Of a stretch of DNA of 48,160 nucleotides, positions 8,813 to 16,820 are shown piece by piece (the stretch's first letter is position 1; each line of letters starts with the position of its first letter). The translations under genes were made by a program, and so were the position numbers. The stretch lies in assembly GCA_013823485.1 (NCBI GenBank), contig PNMF01000008.1, positions 1-48,160 on the forward strand. The letters run 5' to 3'. The notes under the pieces are model-generated. The model saw only the letters and a list, made by a program, of their open reading frames with translations. It made no database searches and was not told the origin of the DNA. Origin of the DNA: Comamonadaceae bacterium. GTDB taxonomy: Bacteria; Pseudomonadota; Gammaproteobacteria; Burkholderiales; Burkholderiaceae_C.

Positions 8813-9662
8813 CCATCTCGATGTGGTCGATGCCCGCTTCCTCGAACGGCTCACCCTGCGGCGCAAAACCGAGCCGCCGGTAGAAGCCTTCGGCGCTGCG
8901 CTGGGCGTGCAGCACCACCTCTGTGTCGCCCCGCGCACGGGCCGCCCCGATCAGTGCCTCCAGCACCTGCTGGCCGTAGCGGCCACCCCGCAGGACTCGG
9001 TGCACCGCCATGCGCCCGATGCGCCCCACCCCGGCTGCGTGCACCAGCAGCCGACCGGTGGCCACCGGCTGGCCCAGCCGGTTGCGCAGCAAGGCGTGCA
9101 CCGCGGTGGCGTCCAGGGCGTCGAGTTCGATGGCCGGGTCGATCCCCTGCTCTTCGATGAACACCCGCGAGCGCAGGGCGCTGGCGCCGGTGCGCAGGGC
9201 GTCCCAGTCGCCCACGGCCATGTCGGTCATGGCCTCGCCCGCCTCGTAGCCCAGCAGGATGTCGCGCAGGTCCTGGGGCACCGGGCGCGACTTCTGGCTG
9301 GCCGGGTCGGCAAACACATAGACGATCTCGCTGCTGATCAGGTGGTGATCGCCCCGGAAGATGGCACCGGTGAAGGTGATCGACGAGCTGCCGATGCGGG
9401 TGCAGCGCAGGGCCACGTCGATCTGGTCGTCCAGCGTCGCCGACGCATGAAACTCCACGGTGGCTTTCACCACGTACAGATCGCCCTCCAGATGCTCCAT
9501 GGCCTCGGTGTAGGGCAAGGCCAGCGCCCGCCAGTAGTCCGATATGGCCGTGTCGAAATACATCAGGTAGTGGGCGTTGAAGACGATGCGCTGCATGTCC
9601 ACCTCGGCCCAGCGCACACGCAGGCGGTGGAAAAAGCGGAAATCCGATCTCTTCAAAGGCAT
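8799..9662 (-). CDS. Acyl-CoA thioesterase (hotdog) - GNAT acetyltransferase fusion
   Basis: 287 aa from the ATG at 9662 (MPLKRSDFRFFHRLRVRWAE). Residues 10-140 are a 4-hydroxybenzoyl-CoA-thioesterase-like hotdog domain: VRWAEVDMQRIVFNAHYLMYFD contains the active-site Asp and the N-x-HY signature. Residues 150-287 are a GNAT domain with RIGRMAVHRVLRGGRYGQQVL (acetyl-CoA loop) and the conserved FYRRLGF end. The esterase gene lies 13 bp upstream and is probably co-transcribed. The two domains sit in one uninterrupted frame with no stop between them. Substrates are unknown. The GNAT half resembles the stand-alone GNAT at 43363-43845. Confidence 0.87.
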   Translation of the reverse strand: MPLKRSDFRFFHRLRVRWAEVDMQRIVFNAHYLMYFDTAISDYWRALALPYTEAMEHLEGDLYVVKATVEFHASATLDDQIDVALRCTRIGSSSITFTGAIFRGDHHLISSEIVYVFADPASQKSRPVPQDLRDILLGYEAGEAMTDMAVGDWDALRTGASALRSRVFIEEQGIDPAIELDALDATAVHALLRNRLGQPVATGRLLVHAAGVGRIGRMAVHRVLRGGRYGQQVLEALIGAARARGDTEVVLHAQRSAEGFYRRLGFAPQGEPFEEAGIDHIEMVRRL

Positions 9663-9675
9663 GAAGGCACTCCGG

Positions 9676-10659
9676 TCAGGGTGGGGAAAAGGCGCGTCTG
9701 AGGGCATCGGCGGCATGCCGGTGGGCCTCGATCGCCTGTGGCACCGCGCGGCCGAACTGGATGAAGCCATGCACCATGCCGTGGTAGATCTCCAGCTCGA
9801 CCGGGACACCGGCCATGCGCAGCCGGTCGGCCATGGCAATGCCCTCGTCGGTCAGCGGATCGCACTCGGCCAGCCCGATCCAGGCCGGTGCCAGCCCGTC
9901 GACGTCGCGCGGGCTGCCGCTCTCGTCGACCCCGTCCAGCGGCGCGAAACGCCAGTCGTTCCGGTCGGCCGGACCGCGCAGGTACTGGGCAAAGAAGTAA
10001 TCGATGTGCGCCTTCTCCAGCAGGAAGCCGTGCGCGAAATCGTGGTGGCTGGCGGTGTTCTGGTGGCCGGCGCAGCCCGGGTAAAACAGCAGCTGCAGGG
10101 CCAGCGCAATGCCGGCGTCGCGGGCAGACAGGGCCGTCACCAGCGACAGCGTACCGCCGGCGCTGTCGCCGCCGACCGCCACCCGAGCCGGGTCCAGACC
10201 GAGCGCGCCCGCCTCCCGGAGCAGCCACTGCAGGCTGTCCCAGGCGTCATCGACGGCGGTCGGGAACTTCGATTCCGGCGCCAGCCGGTAATCGACCGAG
10301 ACCACGGCGCATCCCGCCAGCGCGGCCAGCTGGCGGCACAGTGGCTCATGGGTGGCCGAGCTGCCCACGGTGAATCCGCCACCATGGAAATAGAGCAGCA
10401 CCGGCAGCGGCTCGGTGGCCTGCGGCGCGAACAGCCGGGCAGGCAGGTGGGTTCCGTCGCGCGCCGGGATCGCGAGCCGCTCGACCCTTGCCAACGGCAC
10501 AGGCGGCACGTCCAGCACGCCCGCACCTGCCTCGTAGGCCGCGCGGGCTTGCGCGGGTGCCAGCGTGTGCATGGCCGGATGGCCGGCACGGTCGATGCGA
10601 TCCAGCACGCCTCGCATGGCGGGCGTCAGCCGGTGGCGCGGGTGGCCGGTGTGGGTCAT
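9676..10659 (-). CDS. Alpha/beta hydrolase, hormone-sensitive-lipase type esterase
   Basis: 327 aa carboxylesterase. It has the oxyanion-hole motif FHGGGFTVGS (HGGG at 92-95), the nucleophile motif VGGDSAGGT (Ser166), the acid within AECDPLTDEG, and the catalytic His in GMVHGFIQFGR. This is a complete HSL-family set, and the length is normal. No signal peptide is seen, so it is likely cytoplasmic and acts on short acyl esters. It is divergent from the alcohol dehydrogenase at 10743; the 83-bp gap between them should contain both promoters. Confidence 0.93.
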   Translation of the reverse strand: MTHTGHPRHRLTPAMRGVLDRIDRAGHPAMHTLAPAQARAAYEAGAGVLDVPPVPLARVERLAIPARDGTHLPARLFAPQATEPLPVLLYFHGGGFTVGSSATHEPLCRQLAALAGCAVVSVDYRLAPESKFPTAVDDAWDSLQWLLREAGALGLDPARVAVGGDSAGGTLSLVTALSARDAGIALALQLLFYPGCAGHQNTASHHDFAHGFLLEKAHIDYFFAQYLRGPADRNDWRFAPLDGVDESGSPRDVDGLAPAWIGLAECDPLTDEGIAMADRLRMAGVPVELEIYHGMVHGFIQFGRAVPQAIEAHRHAADALRRAFSPP

Positions 10660-10742
10660 GGCGCAGTGTCTTTTAGGGGACCGCAGGAGCAGCCCGGGTC
10701 CGTATAGTTTTCAGCACCCCAGACCATAACCGGAGACCAACC

Positions 10743-11879
10743 GTGGCCCAGATCCTGTACGTGACAAACATCCTCATCGACTTCGGCGTGCTGTCCCAGC
10801 TGCGGGCCGAATGCGAACGCTGCGGCATCCACAAACCGCTGGTGGTGACCGACGCGGGCATCCGCCAGGCCGGTCTGGTCGAGAAGGCGCTCGCGGCGCT
10901 GGGCTATGCCCATGTACCGGTGTTCGACCAGACGCCGTCCAACCCGACCGAAGCCGCGGTGCGCGCAGCGGCCGAGATGTACCGCCTCCAGGGTTGCGAC
11001 GGCCTGATCGCGCTGGGTGGCGGCAGCGCCATCGACTGTGCCAAGGGCGTGGCAATCGCCGCCACCCACCCCGGCCCGCTCAAGACCTACGCCACCATCG
11101 AGGGCGGGTCCCCGAAGATCACCGCGTCGGTGCCTCCGCTGATTGCTGTTCCGACCACCGCGGGTACCGGCAGCGAGGTGGCCAGGGGCGCGATCGTGAT
11201 CGTCGACGACGGCCGCAAGCTCGGGTTCCACAGCTGGCACCTGGTGCCCCGCACCGCCCTCATGGACCCGGAGCTGACGCTCGGTCTGCCCCCTGCCCTG
11301 ACCGCCGCCACCGGCATGGACGCCATCGCCCACTGCATGGAGACCTTCATGGCCGCGGCCTTCAATCCGCCCGCGGACGGCATCGCGCTGGACGGGCTGG
11401 CGCGCGGCTGGGCCCACATCGAGCGGGCCACCCGCAACGGACAGGACCGGGATGCACGGCTGCAGATGATGAGCGCCTCGATGCAGGGTGCGATGGCCTT
11501 CCAGAAGGGTCTGGGCTGCGTGCACAGCCTGAGCCACAGCCTGGGTGGCGTGAATCCCCGGCTGCACCACGGCACCCTGAATGCGGTCTTTCTGCCGGCG
11601 GTGGTGGCGTTCAATGCATCGGCGCCCACGGTGCAGGCCGAGCGCCGCCTGGAGCGCATGGCCCAGGCCATGGGTCTGGCCTCGGGCAGCGACATCGGCC
11701 CGGCCATTGCGGACATGAATGCACGGCTGGGTCTGCCGTCCGGGCTGGGTGCGATGGGGGTCACCGAGTCGATATTCGACCGCATCATCGACGGCGCCGT
11801 GGCCGACCACTGCCACAAGACCAACCCGCGCCTGGCATCGCGTGATGAATACCGCGACATGCTCCAGAGCTCTCTTTGA
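10743..11879 (+). CDS. Iron-containing alcohol dehydrogenase
   Basis: 378 aa group III (Fe-ADH) NAD(P)-dependent dehydrogenase, starting at GTG. It has the nucleotide-binding GGGSAIDCAKGVAI, the PTTAGTGSEV motif, and the metal-ligand segments GMDAIAHCMET, HSLSHSLGG and HHGTLNAVFLP carrying the conserved histidines. The physiological substrate is not predictable. The gene is flanked by a divergent esterase. A perfect 9-bp inverted repeat lies 37 bp after the stop. Confidence 0.93.
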   Translation: MAQILYVTNILIDFGVLSQLRAECERCGIHKPLVVTDAGIRQAGLVEKALAALGYAHVPVFDQTPSNPTEAAVRAAAEMYRLQGCDGLIALGGGSAIDCAKGVAIAATHPGPLKTYATIEGGSPKITASVPPLIAVPTTAGTGSEVARGAIVIVDDGRKLGFHSWHLVPRTALMDPELTLGLPPALTAATGMDAIAHCMETFMAAAFNPPADGIALDGLARGWAHIERATRNGQDRDARLQMMSASMQGAMAFQKGLGCVHSLSHSLGGVNPRLHHGTLNAVFLPAVVAFNASAPTVQAERRLERMAQAMGLASGSDIGPAIADMNARLGLPSGLGAMGVTESIFDRIIDGAVADHCHKTNPRLASRDEYRDMLQSSL

Positions 11880-11915
11880 GGGCGCTGGAAGCGCGGGTGT
11901 TGATGAATCGGTGAG

Positions 11916-11935
11916 CCCTGTCAGGTCTGACAGGG
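11916..11935. promoter_or_regulatory. Lux-box-like inverted repeat
   Basis: CCCTGTCAG and CTGACAGGG are perfect 9-bp arms separated by GT. The 20-bp element fits the consensus of acyl-homoserine-lactone receptor sites (CCTG-N-CAG-N-T-N-TG-N-CAGG). It lies 37 bp after the dehydrogenase stop and about 125 bp before the winged-helix regulator, in an AT-rich 180-bp gap. No T tract follows, so a simple terminator is less likely. No AHL receptor or synthase is encoded in the window. Confidence 0.45.
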
Positions 11936-12059
11936 CGAGGTCAGAACTCCGGTAGTTGTAATGCTTTAATTTTATTTGCGTTGTTTTTGCGAGGCCCATC
12001 AGGCACAAGCAATCACAGCCGACAGGTTCGTTACAACCGCTCACCCTGCCGGAGGTTTC

Positions 12060-12863
12060 ATGAATGCCGATTCCGAGATCATCTTCCCGCTGCCCCAGCA
12101 TCCCAAGTCCCGCGCCGTCTTCCATTTCGGCGAATTCACGGTCCGTTGCGATGCCCGCGAGGTGGTCCGCAGTGGCGAGAGCGTCCGCCTCGAGCGCCGC
12201 GCCTTCGACCTGCTGGCGTATCTGCTGCACCAGGACGGCAGGGTCGTCCCCAAGGAGGAACTGCTGGAGAAGGTGTGGTTCAACCAGTTCGTCTGCGACT
12301 CGGTGATCGCCCAATGCATCATGAAGGTGCGCAAGGCGCTGGGTGACAACGGGCAGGCGGCACGGCTGATCAAGACCGTGCACCGTGTCGGCTACCGGTT
12401 TGGCCTCGCGGTCCGGCGCGAGACCTCGAACGCCGACGGTGCCCAGAGCAGCAGTGAGGCCGGCGGCACCGTTCCCCGGGTGATCTGGCTGCCCACCGAG
12501 CCCCCGGTGGGCCAGGAGTCCCTTTCCTGGGTCAAGACAGGGCTGCTGCCAGTGGCCGCCCATGTGCTGCGCAGCCAGGGCATTGCCGTGTTTCAGTTGT
12601 CCGACTCCCCTGACAGCCATCAGCCCCCCACCACCACGGCCGGCAGCAACGCACACGGAACCGTCCGGCTCGATGCCGGTTCAACCCGAGGGGAAGCGGC
12701 CGGCATCGTCACCAGCCGGCTGCGCCTGGACAACGACATCTACAGTTTTGACTGGCAGCTTCAGCTCGCCAGCGAGGAATTCATGGGCACGGCCGAGGGC
12801 GAGTCACCGGTGGAACTGGCCTTGCAGGCCGCCGGGGCCATAGCGCCATTGCTGCGCTGCTGA
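12060..12863 (+). CDS. OmpR/ToxR-type winged-helix transcriptional regulator
   Basis: 267 aa. The ATG at 12060 has GGAGG four bases upstream. Residues 20-115 are a Trans_reg_C winged helix (VRLERRAFDLLAYLLHQDGR, VPKEELLEKVW, then the recognition region and TVHRVGYRFG). There is no receiver domain. The remaining 150 residues have no clear membrane helix and no domain that I recognise, unlike membrane-bound ToxR/CadC. Targets are unknown. It is separated by an AT-rich 180-bp gap from the dehydrogenase and converges on trhO four bases downstream. Confidence 0.85.
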   Translation: MNADSEIIFPLPQHPKSRAVFHFGEFTVRCDAREVVRSGESVRLERRAFDLLAYLLHQDGRVVPKEELLEKVWFNQFVCDSVIAQCIMKVRKALGDNGQAARLIKTVHRVGYRFGLAVRRETSNADGAQSSSEAGGTVPRVIWLPTEPPVGQESLSWVKTGLLPVAAHVLRSQGIAVFQLSDSPDSHQPPTTTAGSNAHGTVRLDAGSTRGEAAGIVTSRLRLDNDIYSFDWQLQLASEEFMGTAEGESPVELALQAAGAIAPLLRC

Positions 12864-12867
12864 CGCC

Positions 12868-13815
12868 TCAGACGTCATCGGGCCGGTAGCCCACGTGGGC
12901 CTGGCCCCGGGCTTCTGCCAGCTCCACCTGTCGCTGTCGCTCGGCCAGGTGGAGTTTTTCTTCCGGGCTTCGCTTGTCGTGGCATTGGGGGCAGCTCACC
13001 CCTCGAACAAACAAGGCCGATGCCCGATCGGCCGGGGTCAAGGGCCAGCGGCACGAACGGCACAGCTCATGGGGGCCCGGGGTCAGGCCATGGCCCACGC
13101 TGACACGTTCATCGAACACGAAGCAGGCACCCTCCCAGCGGCTCTCCGGCTCGGGCACCTCTTCCAGGTACTTCAGGATCCCGCCTTCCAGGTGGTAGAC
13201 GTCTTCAAAGCCGCGCATCTTGAGCAGCGCGGTGGATTTTTCGCAGCGGATGCCACCGGTGCAGAACATGGCCACCCGGGTTTTCCGACCGGCCTCTCCC
13301 TGCAGCGCGGGCTGCTCGTCCAGCCAGGCCGGCAGTTCGGTGAAGGTGCGGATGCCCGGGTTGACCGCGCCCCGGAAGGTGCCGATGGCCACTTCATAGT
13401 CGTTGCGCGTGTCGATCACCAGGACCGACGGGTCGCTGATGAGTGCGTTCCATTCGCTCGGTTTGACATAGGTGCCCACGGTCCGGTTGGGGTCCAGACC
13501 GGGGACACGCAGGGTGACGATCTCCTTTTTCAGCCGGACCTTCATGCGGTGGAACGGTGGCCGGTCGCTGAACGAGAACTTGCACTGCAGGCGGGCCAGC
13601 CGCGGGTCGGATCGCAGGTGTGCCAGCACGGCGTGCACGCCGACTTCGGGCCCATCGTCCGGGCTGGCAATGGTCCCGTTGATGCCTTCCGATGCCAGCA
13701 GCAGGGTGCCCCGCACCCCGTGCTGTTCGCACACCTGAACCAGTCCTTCGCGCAGATCGGCGAAGTCGGGCAGATCGGTGAACAGGTACAGGGCGGCGGT
13801 GACGTATCGGGGCAT
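12868..13815 (-). CDS. trhO: tRNA uridine(34) hydroxylase TrhO (rhodanese family)
   Basis: 315 aa, matching TrhO/YceA, which hydroxylates U34 of certain tRNAs as the first step to cmo5U/mo5U. An N-terminal ferredoxin-like domain ([17 protein letters not shown]) is followed by a rhodanese domain with [13 protein letters not shown] and the catalytic loop [12 protein letters not shown] (Cys185). A C-terminal four-Cys patch (C-x2-C and C-x2-C within residues 255-285) is also present. Convergent with the winged-helix regulator. Confidence 0.94.
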   Translation of the reverse strand: MPRYVTAALYLFTDLPDFADLREGLVQVCEQHGVRGTLLLASEGINGTIASPDDGPEVGVHAVLAHLRSDPRLARLQCKFSFSDRPPFHRMKVRLKKEIVTLRVPGLDPNRTVGTYVKPSEWNALISDPSVLVIDTRNDYEVAIGTFRGAVNPGIRTFTELPAWLDEQPALQGEAGRKTRVAMFCTGGIRCEKSTALLKMRGFEDVYHLEGGILKYLEEVPEPESRWEGACFVFDERVSVGHGLTPGPHELCRSCRWPLTPADRASALFVRGVSCPQCHDKRSPEEKLHLAERQRQVELAEARGQAHVGYRPDDV

Positions 13816-13854
13816 GGGCGAATTATCCAGCGCTGGCGGCAGGCCAGACGGCGG

Positions 13855-14931
13855 TCACAGGGGCTGGACCAGCGTGGGATCGGGTCGGGCCAGCCAGGCC
13901 TGCCATTCGTCCACCAGTTGCTGGCTCGCTGCGGTGGCGGCCTGCCAGGCGGCCACCCGCCCGGCGAGATCCGGGCCGTAGCGGGTGAAGTCGGTGCGGT
14001 CCGGCAGCTTGGCGCCCGGCAGGCGCTGGACCCACGCCGGGTTCGGGGCCAGCACGACCATGTTGTCCAGGGCCGAGGTGCTCCGGTGCCGGCGCTTGAG
14101 GGATTTGTCGAGCCACCCGGGCACCACGGCTTGCTGAAAATGGGGATACAGCACGAGGGGCGCATCTGCCCGGTGCCGGTAATGCAGGTGCAGGTGGTAA
14201 TCGGTGATGCCGCCATCCCAGTACGCACCGCTTGGCGCTCCGGATATGTGTGCCACAGGCTCCAGCACGAACGGAATGGAGCAGCTGGCCTGCAAGGCTT
14301 CCATGAAGTTGTCGGCGGTCAGCGGCACTTCCTGGGTGGGCAGATCGGGCGTGTCGAAGGGCAAGGACCCGGCCGCGCTGGAGAAGACCACGCGCTCCAG
14401 CCATCGACCGAGGTGCTGTCGGCCCGCCGCGTTCGCCAGATAAGCCGCCGCGTAACCGAGCGGCGTGCGGAGCCGGCCGTCCCGCTCCAGCAGCCCTTTG
14501 CCCCTTGAGGTGACGATGTGCAGCCGCCAGCGGGGATGGCCCAGCACCTCGCCGACGCGTCCGCCGTAGAAGGCGTCCAGGTTGGCCCTGAAGGTCTGGC
14601 TGACCTGCCGTGCGCTGGGCCGGCCCTGACCCGGCGGCACGTCGTAGTGCTGGTGGATGTAGTCGTGTTCGAGCCGGCGGAACGCCTGCGCCGCGCCCTG
14701 CAGGCAGGCGGTGGCCATGCGCCAGGCCCCGATGGAGGCGCCGATCAGATCGACCGGCTGGCTGGATTGCGCCAGCCATTCACCAAAGATGAACCGGTCC
14801 ATGCCCAGCAGGATGAGGCCTTTGGGTCCGCCGGCGGCGGCAGGAATGGCGCCGACATGGCCAGGCAGCAGGCCGTTTTGCTGGATGTGCCGGAGTGCCG
14901 CCGGGCCGGCAAAGATTCGCAGGGCTCGCAT
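13855..14931 (-). CDS. Patatin-like phospholipase
   Basis: 358 aa from the ATG at 14931 (MRALRIFAGP). Patatin-type Ser-Asp hydrolase: the Gly-rich oxyanion segment AAAGGPKGL at 31-39, the nucleophile elbow GASIGAWR (Ser66), and DGGITD with the catalytic Asp at 239. No signal peptide or membrane segment. It probably hydrolyses acyl esters of lipids; the substrate is unknown. The ATG-bearing extension up to 15003 would run into the HDOD gene and looks unrelated. Confidence 0.85.
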   Translation of the reverse strand: MRALRIFAGPAALRHIQQNGLLPGHVGAIPAAAGGPKGLILLGMDRFIFGEWLAQSSQPVDLIGASIGAWRMATACLQGAAQAFRRLEHDYIHQHYDVPPGQGRPSARQVSQTFRANLDAFYGGRVGEVLGHPRWRLHIVTSRGKGLLERDGRLRTPLGYAAAYLANAAGRQHLGRWLERVVFSSAAGSLPFDTPDLPTQEVPLTADNFMEALQASCSIPFVLEPVAHISGAPSGAYWDGGITDYHLHLHYRHRADAPLVLYPHFQQAVVPGWLDKSLKRRHRSTSALDNMVVLAPNPAWVQRLPGAKLPDRTDFTRYGPDLAGRVAAWQAATAASQQLVDEWQAWLARPDPTLVQPL

Positions 14932-14962
14932 CCGGCGATTGTGCCGGTTGCGGGGAGCGGTC

Positions 14963-15802
14963 TCAGGCTGCGTCGTCGTCCGATCCGCCGACCAGGTCGG
15001 CATGGCGCGAGATGGACGGGATTTCTTCGGCCACGACGGTGTCCGGGTCGATGCCCAGCACCAGCCCGACCGGATCGGGGTAGGTATTGATCAGCAGTTC
15101 GCTGCGCATTTCCTGCTCTTCGGCCCGGGCACGCCAGGAGCCGATGTGCACCACGCCGGCGATGGGTTCGTACACCTCATTCTCGAACGGCGCGGTCTGG
15201 TGGTGGATGGCGTCGATCATGCGCTTGGGAAAATTCCATTCCCTGGCCAGCGCGGAGCCGACCTCGGCATAGCTGTAACCGAACAGGCCGCGTTCGGCCT
15301 TGGAGCGCTTGAGGTCCAGCAGCGGCACGTTGCGGTCCAGCTCAATCATGGCCTCGGGCATGCCGGCGTGCATGACCAGCTCGCCGATGCCGTGGATCAG
15401 CCCGGAGGTGAAGGCGGTGTTCTCGTCAATGCGGATCGGCAGTGCGATGTAGCGCGACAGGTTGGCGGTGTTCAGGCTGTAGCGCCAGAACTGGTTCAGG
15501 TTGACGCCCGCCACCGCATGGAAGCCTTCGCCCAGGGAAGCGGCAATCACGAGTGCACGCACCTTGATCAGGCCGAGCACGCTCATGGCTTCGCGGGCAT
15601 TGGTGACGTTGCGGGTCAGGCCGAAGAAGGCCGAGTTGGCCGTCTTGAGCAGGCGCGCGGTCAGGACCGGGTCGTCTTCGATCAGGGAGGCGATGCGCAT
15701 CGGATCAACCTCCTCCTGCTCGAAGGATTCGATCAGCTTGCGCACCACCTTGGGGGCCGACGGCAACGCGTTGGGCTGTTTAAGGAGTTTGTCGAGGTGC
15801 AT
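14963..15802 (-). CDS. HDOD-domain signalling protein (copy 1)
   Basis: 279 aa, almost entirely an HDOD domain, an HD-like fold without a full catalytic HD pair that serves in signal transduction. It shows the family segments DDPVLTARLLKTANSAFFGL, AMSVLGLIKVRALV, FTSGLIHGIGELVM, and GYSYAEVGSALAREWNFP. It is a clear paralogue of the next gene (15903-16730), with nearly the same length and motifs in the same order. The two probably arose by tandem duplication and are 100 bp apart. No output domain is attached, so partners are unknown. Confidence 0.9.
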   Translation of the reverse strand: MHLDKLLKQPNALPSAPKVVRKLIESFEQEEVDPMRIASLIEDDPVLTARLLKTANSAFFGLTRNVTNAREAMSVLGLIKVRALVIAASLGEGFHAVAGVNLNQFWRYSLNTANLSRYIALPIRIDENTAFTSGLIHGIGELVMHAGMPEAMIELDRNVPLLDLKRSKAERGLFGYSYAEVGSALAREWNFPKRMIDAIHHQTAPFENEVYEPIAGVVHIGSWRARAEEQEMRSELLINTYPDPVGLVLGIDPDTVVAEEIPSISRHADLVGGSDDDAA

Positions 15803-15902
15803 CTGGACCTGCCTGTGGATGGGGATTACCGACGTCTGCTGATCGATGTATCGGCGGTTGCAGGTCCGACTTGAATCGTCCTGCGCCCGGGTCGAAGTCC
15901 GG

Positions 15903-16730
15903 TCAGTCGATGAAGGCGGTGAGCGCCTGGCTGAAGGACCACTCTTCCGGGTCCTTGCCGAGCACGCTCTCCAGGTCCAGGCCCAGGGTGAGCCCGACCA
16001 GATCCGGGAAGGTGGCGACCAGACCGGCGTCGTCCATCTGGATTTCCTCGGCCCTGGCCCGCCAGGACGCCAGGTGCAGGATGCCGCCCAAGGTGTCGTA
16101 GTTGTCGCCCTCGAAGGGCTCGGCCTGCAAGCGCAGCGCGCTCACGATGTCGGCCGGAAAGTGCCAGCGCTCGACCATGCCGGCACCCACCTCGGCATAG
16201 GTGTAGCCGAACCGCGCGCGTTCGGCGCCCGCCCGCTGCATGTCCAGCGGCGGCACCACCATGTCCAGCGGACCGACCTCGTCCGGCATGGCGATGTGCA
16301 TGACCAGATCGCCGATGCAGTGGATCAGGCCGGCGGTGTAGGCGCTGGATTCGCTCTGGCGCAGCACGCCCGCCAGCGACTTCGAGATTTCCGCCACCCG
16401 CAGGCTGTAGCGCCAGAACTGCGCCAGGTTGACCCCCGGCACATCCTTGAAGCTGGCGCCCAGGGCCGCCGCCATGACCAGCGATCGCACATGGGTCATG
16501 CCGAGCAGGGCGACCGCCTCCTGGGCATTGCCGATGCGCCGGCTGGAGCGGAAAAAGGCGGAGTTGGACAGGCGCAGCACCCGGGTGGTGAGCGACGGGT
16601 CCTGCCCCACCAGCTCGGCCACCCGTTTCGGGCTGGGGTCTTCCTTGTTCATCTCGGCCAGCAGGTCGGTCACGGTGCGTGACATCGCCGGCAGGGCGCG
16701 GGGATAGTTCAGGAGCGCGTCAAGTTCCAT
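15903..16730 (-). CDS. HDOD-domain signalling protein (copy 2)
   Basis: 275 aa paralogue of the downstream HDOD gene. It has GQDPSLTTRVLRLSNSAFF, AVALLGMTHVRSLVMAAALG, FWRYSLRVAEISKSLA, YTAGLIHCIGDLVMHIAMP and YTYAEVGAGMVERWHFP. Both copies keep the FWRYSL motif and the A-SWRARAEE segment near residue 225. Likely cytoplasmic and probably co-transcribed with copy 1. Function unknown beyond signalling by family. Confidence 0.9.
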   Translation of the reverse strand: MELDALLNYPRALPAMSRTVTDLLAEMNKEDPSPKRVAELVGQDPSLTTRVLRLSNSAFFRSSRRIGNAQEAVALLGMTHVRSLVMAAALGASFKDVPGVNLAQFWRYSLRVAEISKSLAGVLRQSESSAYTAGLIHCIGDLVMHIAMPDEVGPLDMVVPPLDMQRAGAERARFGYTYAEVGAGMVERWHFPADIVSALRLQAEPFEGDNYDTLGGILHLASWRARAEEIQMDDAGLVATFPDLVGLTLGLDLESVLGKDPEEWSFSQALTAFID

Positions 16731-16820
16731 GGTGCAGCCAGTGAGTGGGGTCGTGTGGGTGTCCAGCGGTGTGGGGAAGCTGCTACCGAATGTATCGGCT
16801 TGCGCGCGCCCGACTTGAGT

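Noticed and set aside
10656-12656. A 666-codon minus-strand frame over the alcohol dehydrogenase and regulator
   Set aside because: Antisense to two well-supported genes, no ribosome-binding site, low-complexity His/Gln/Arg product.
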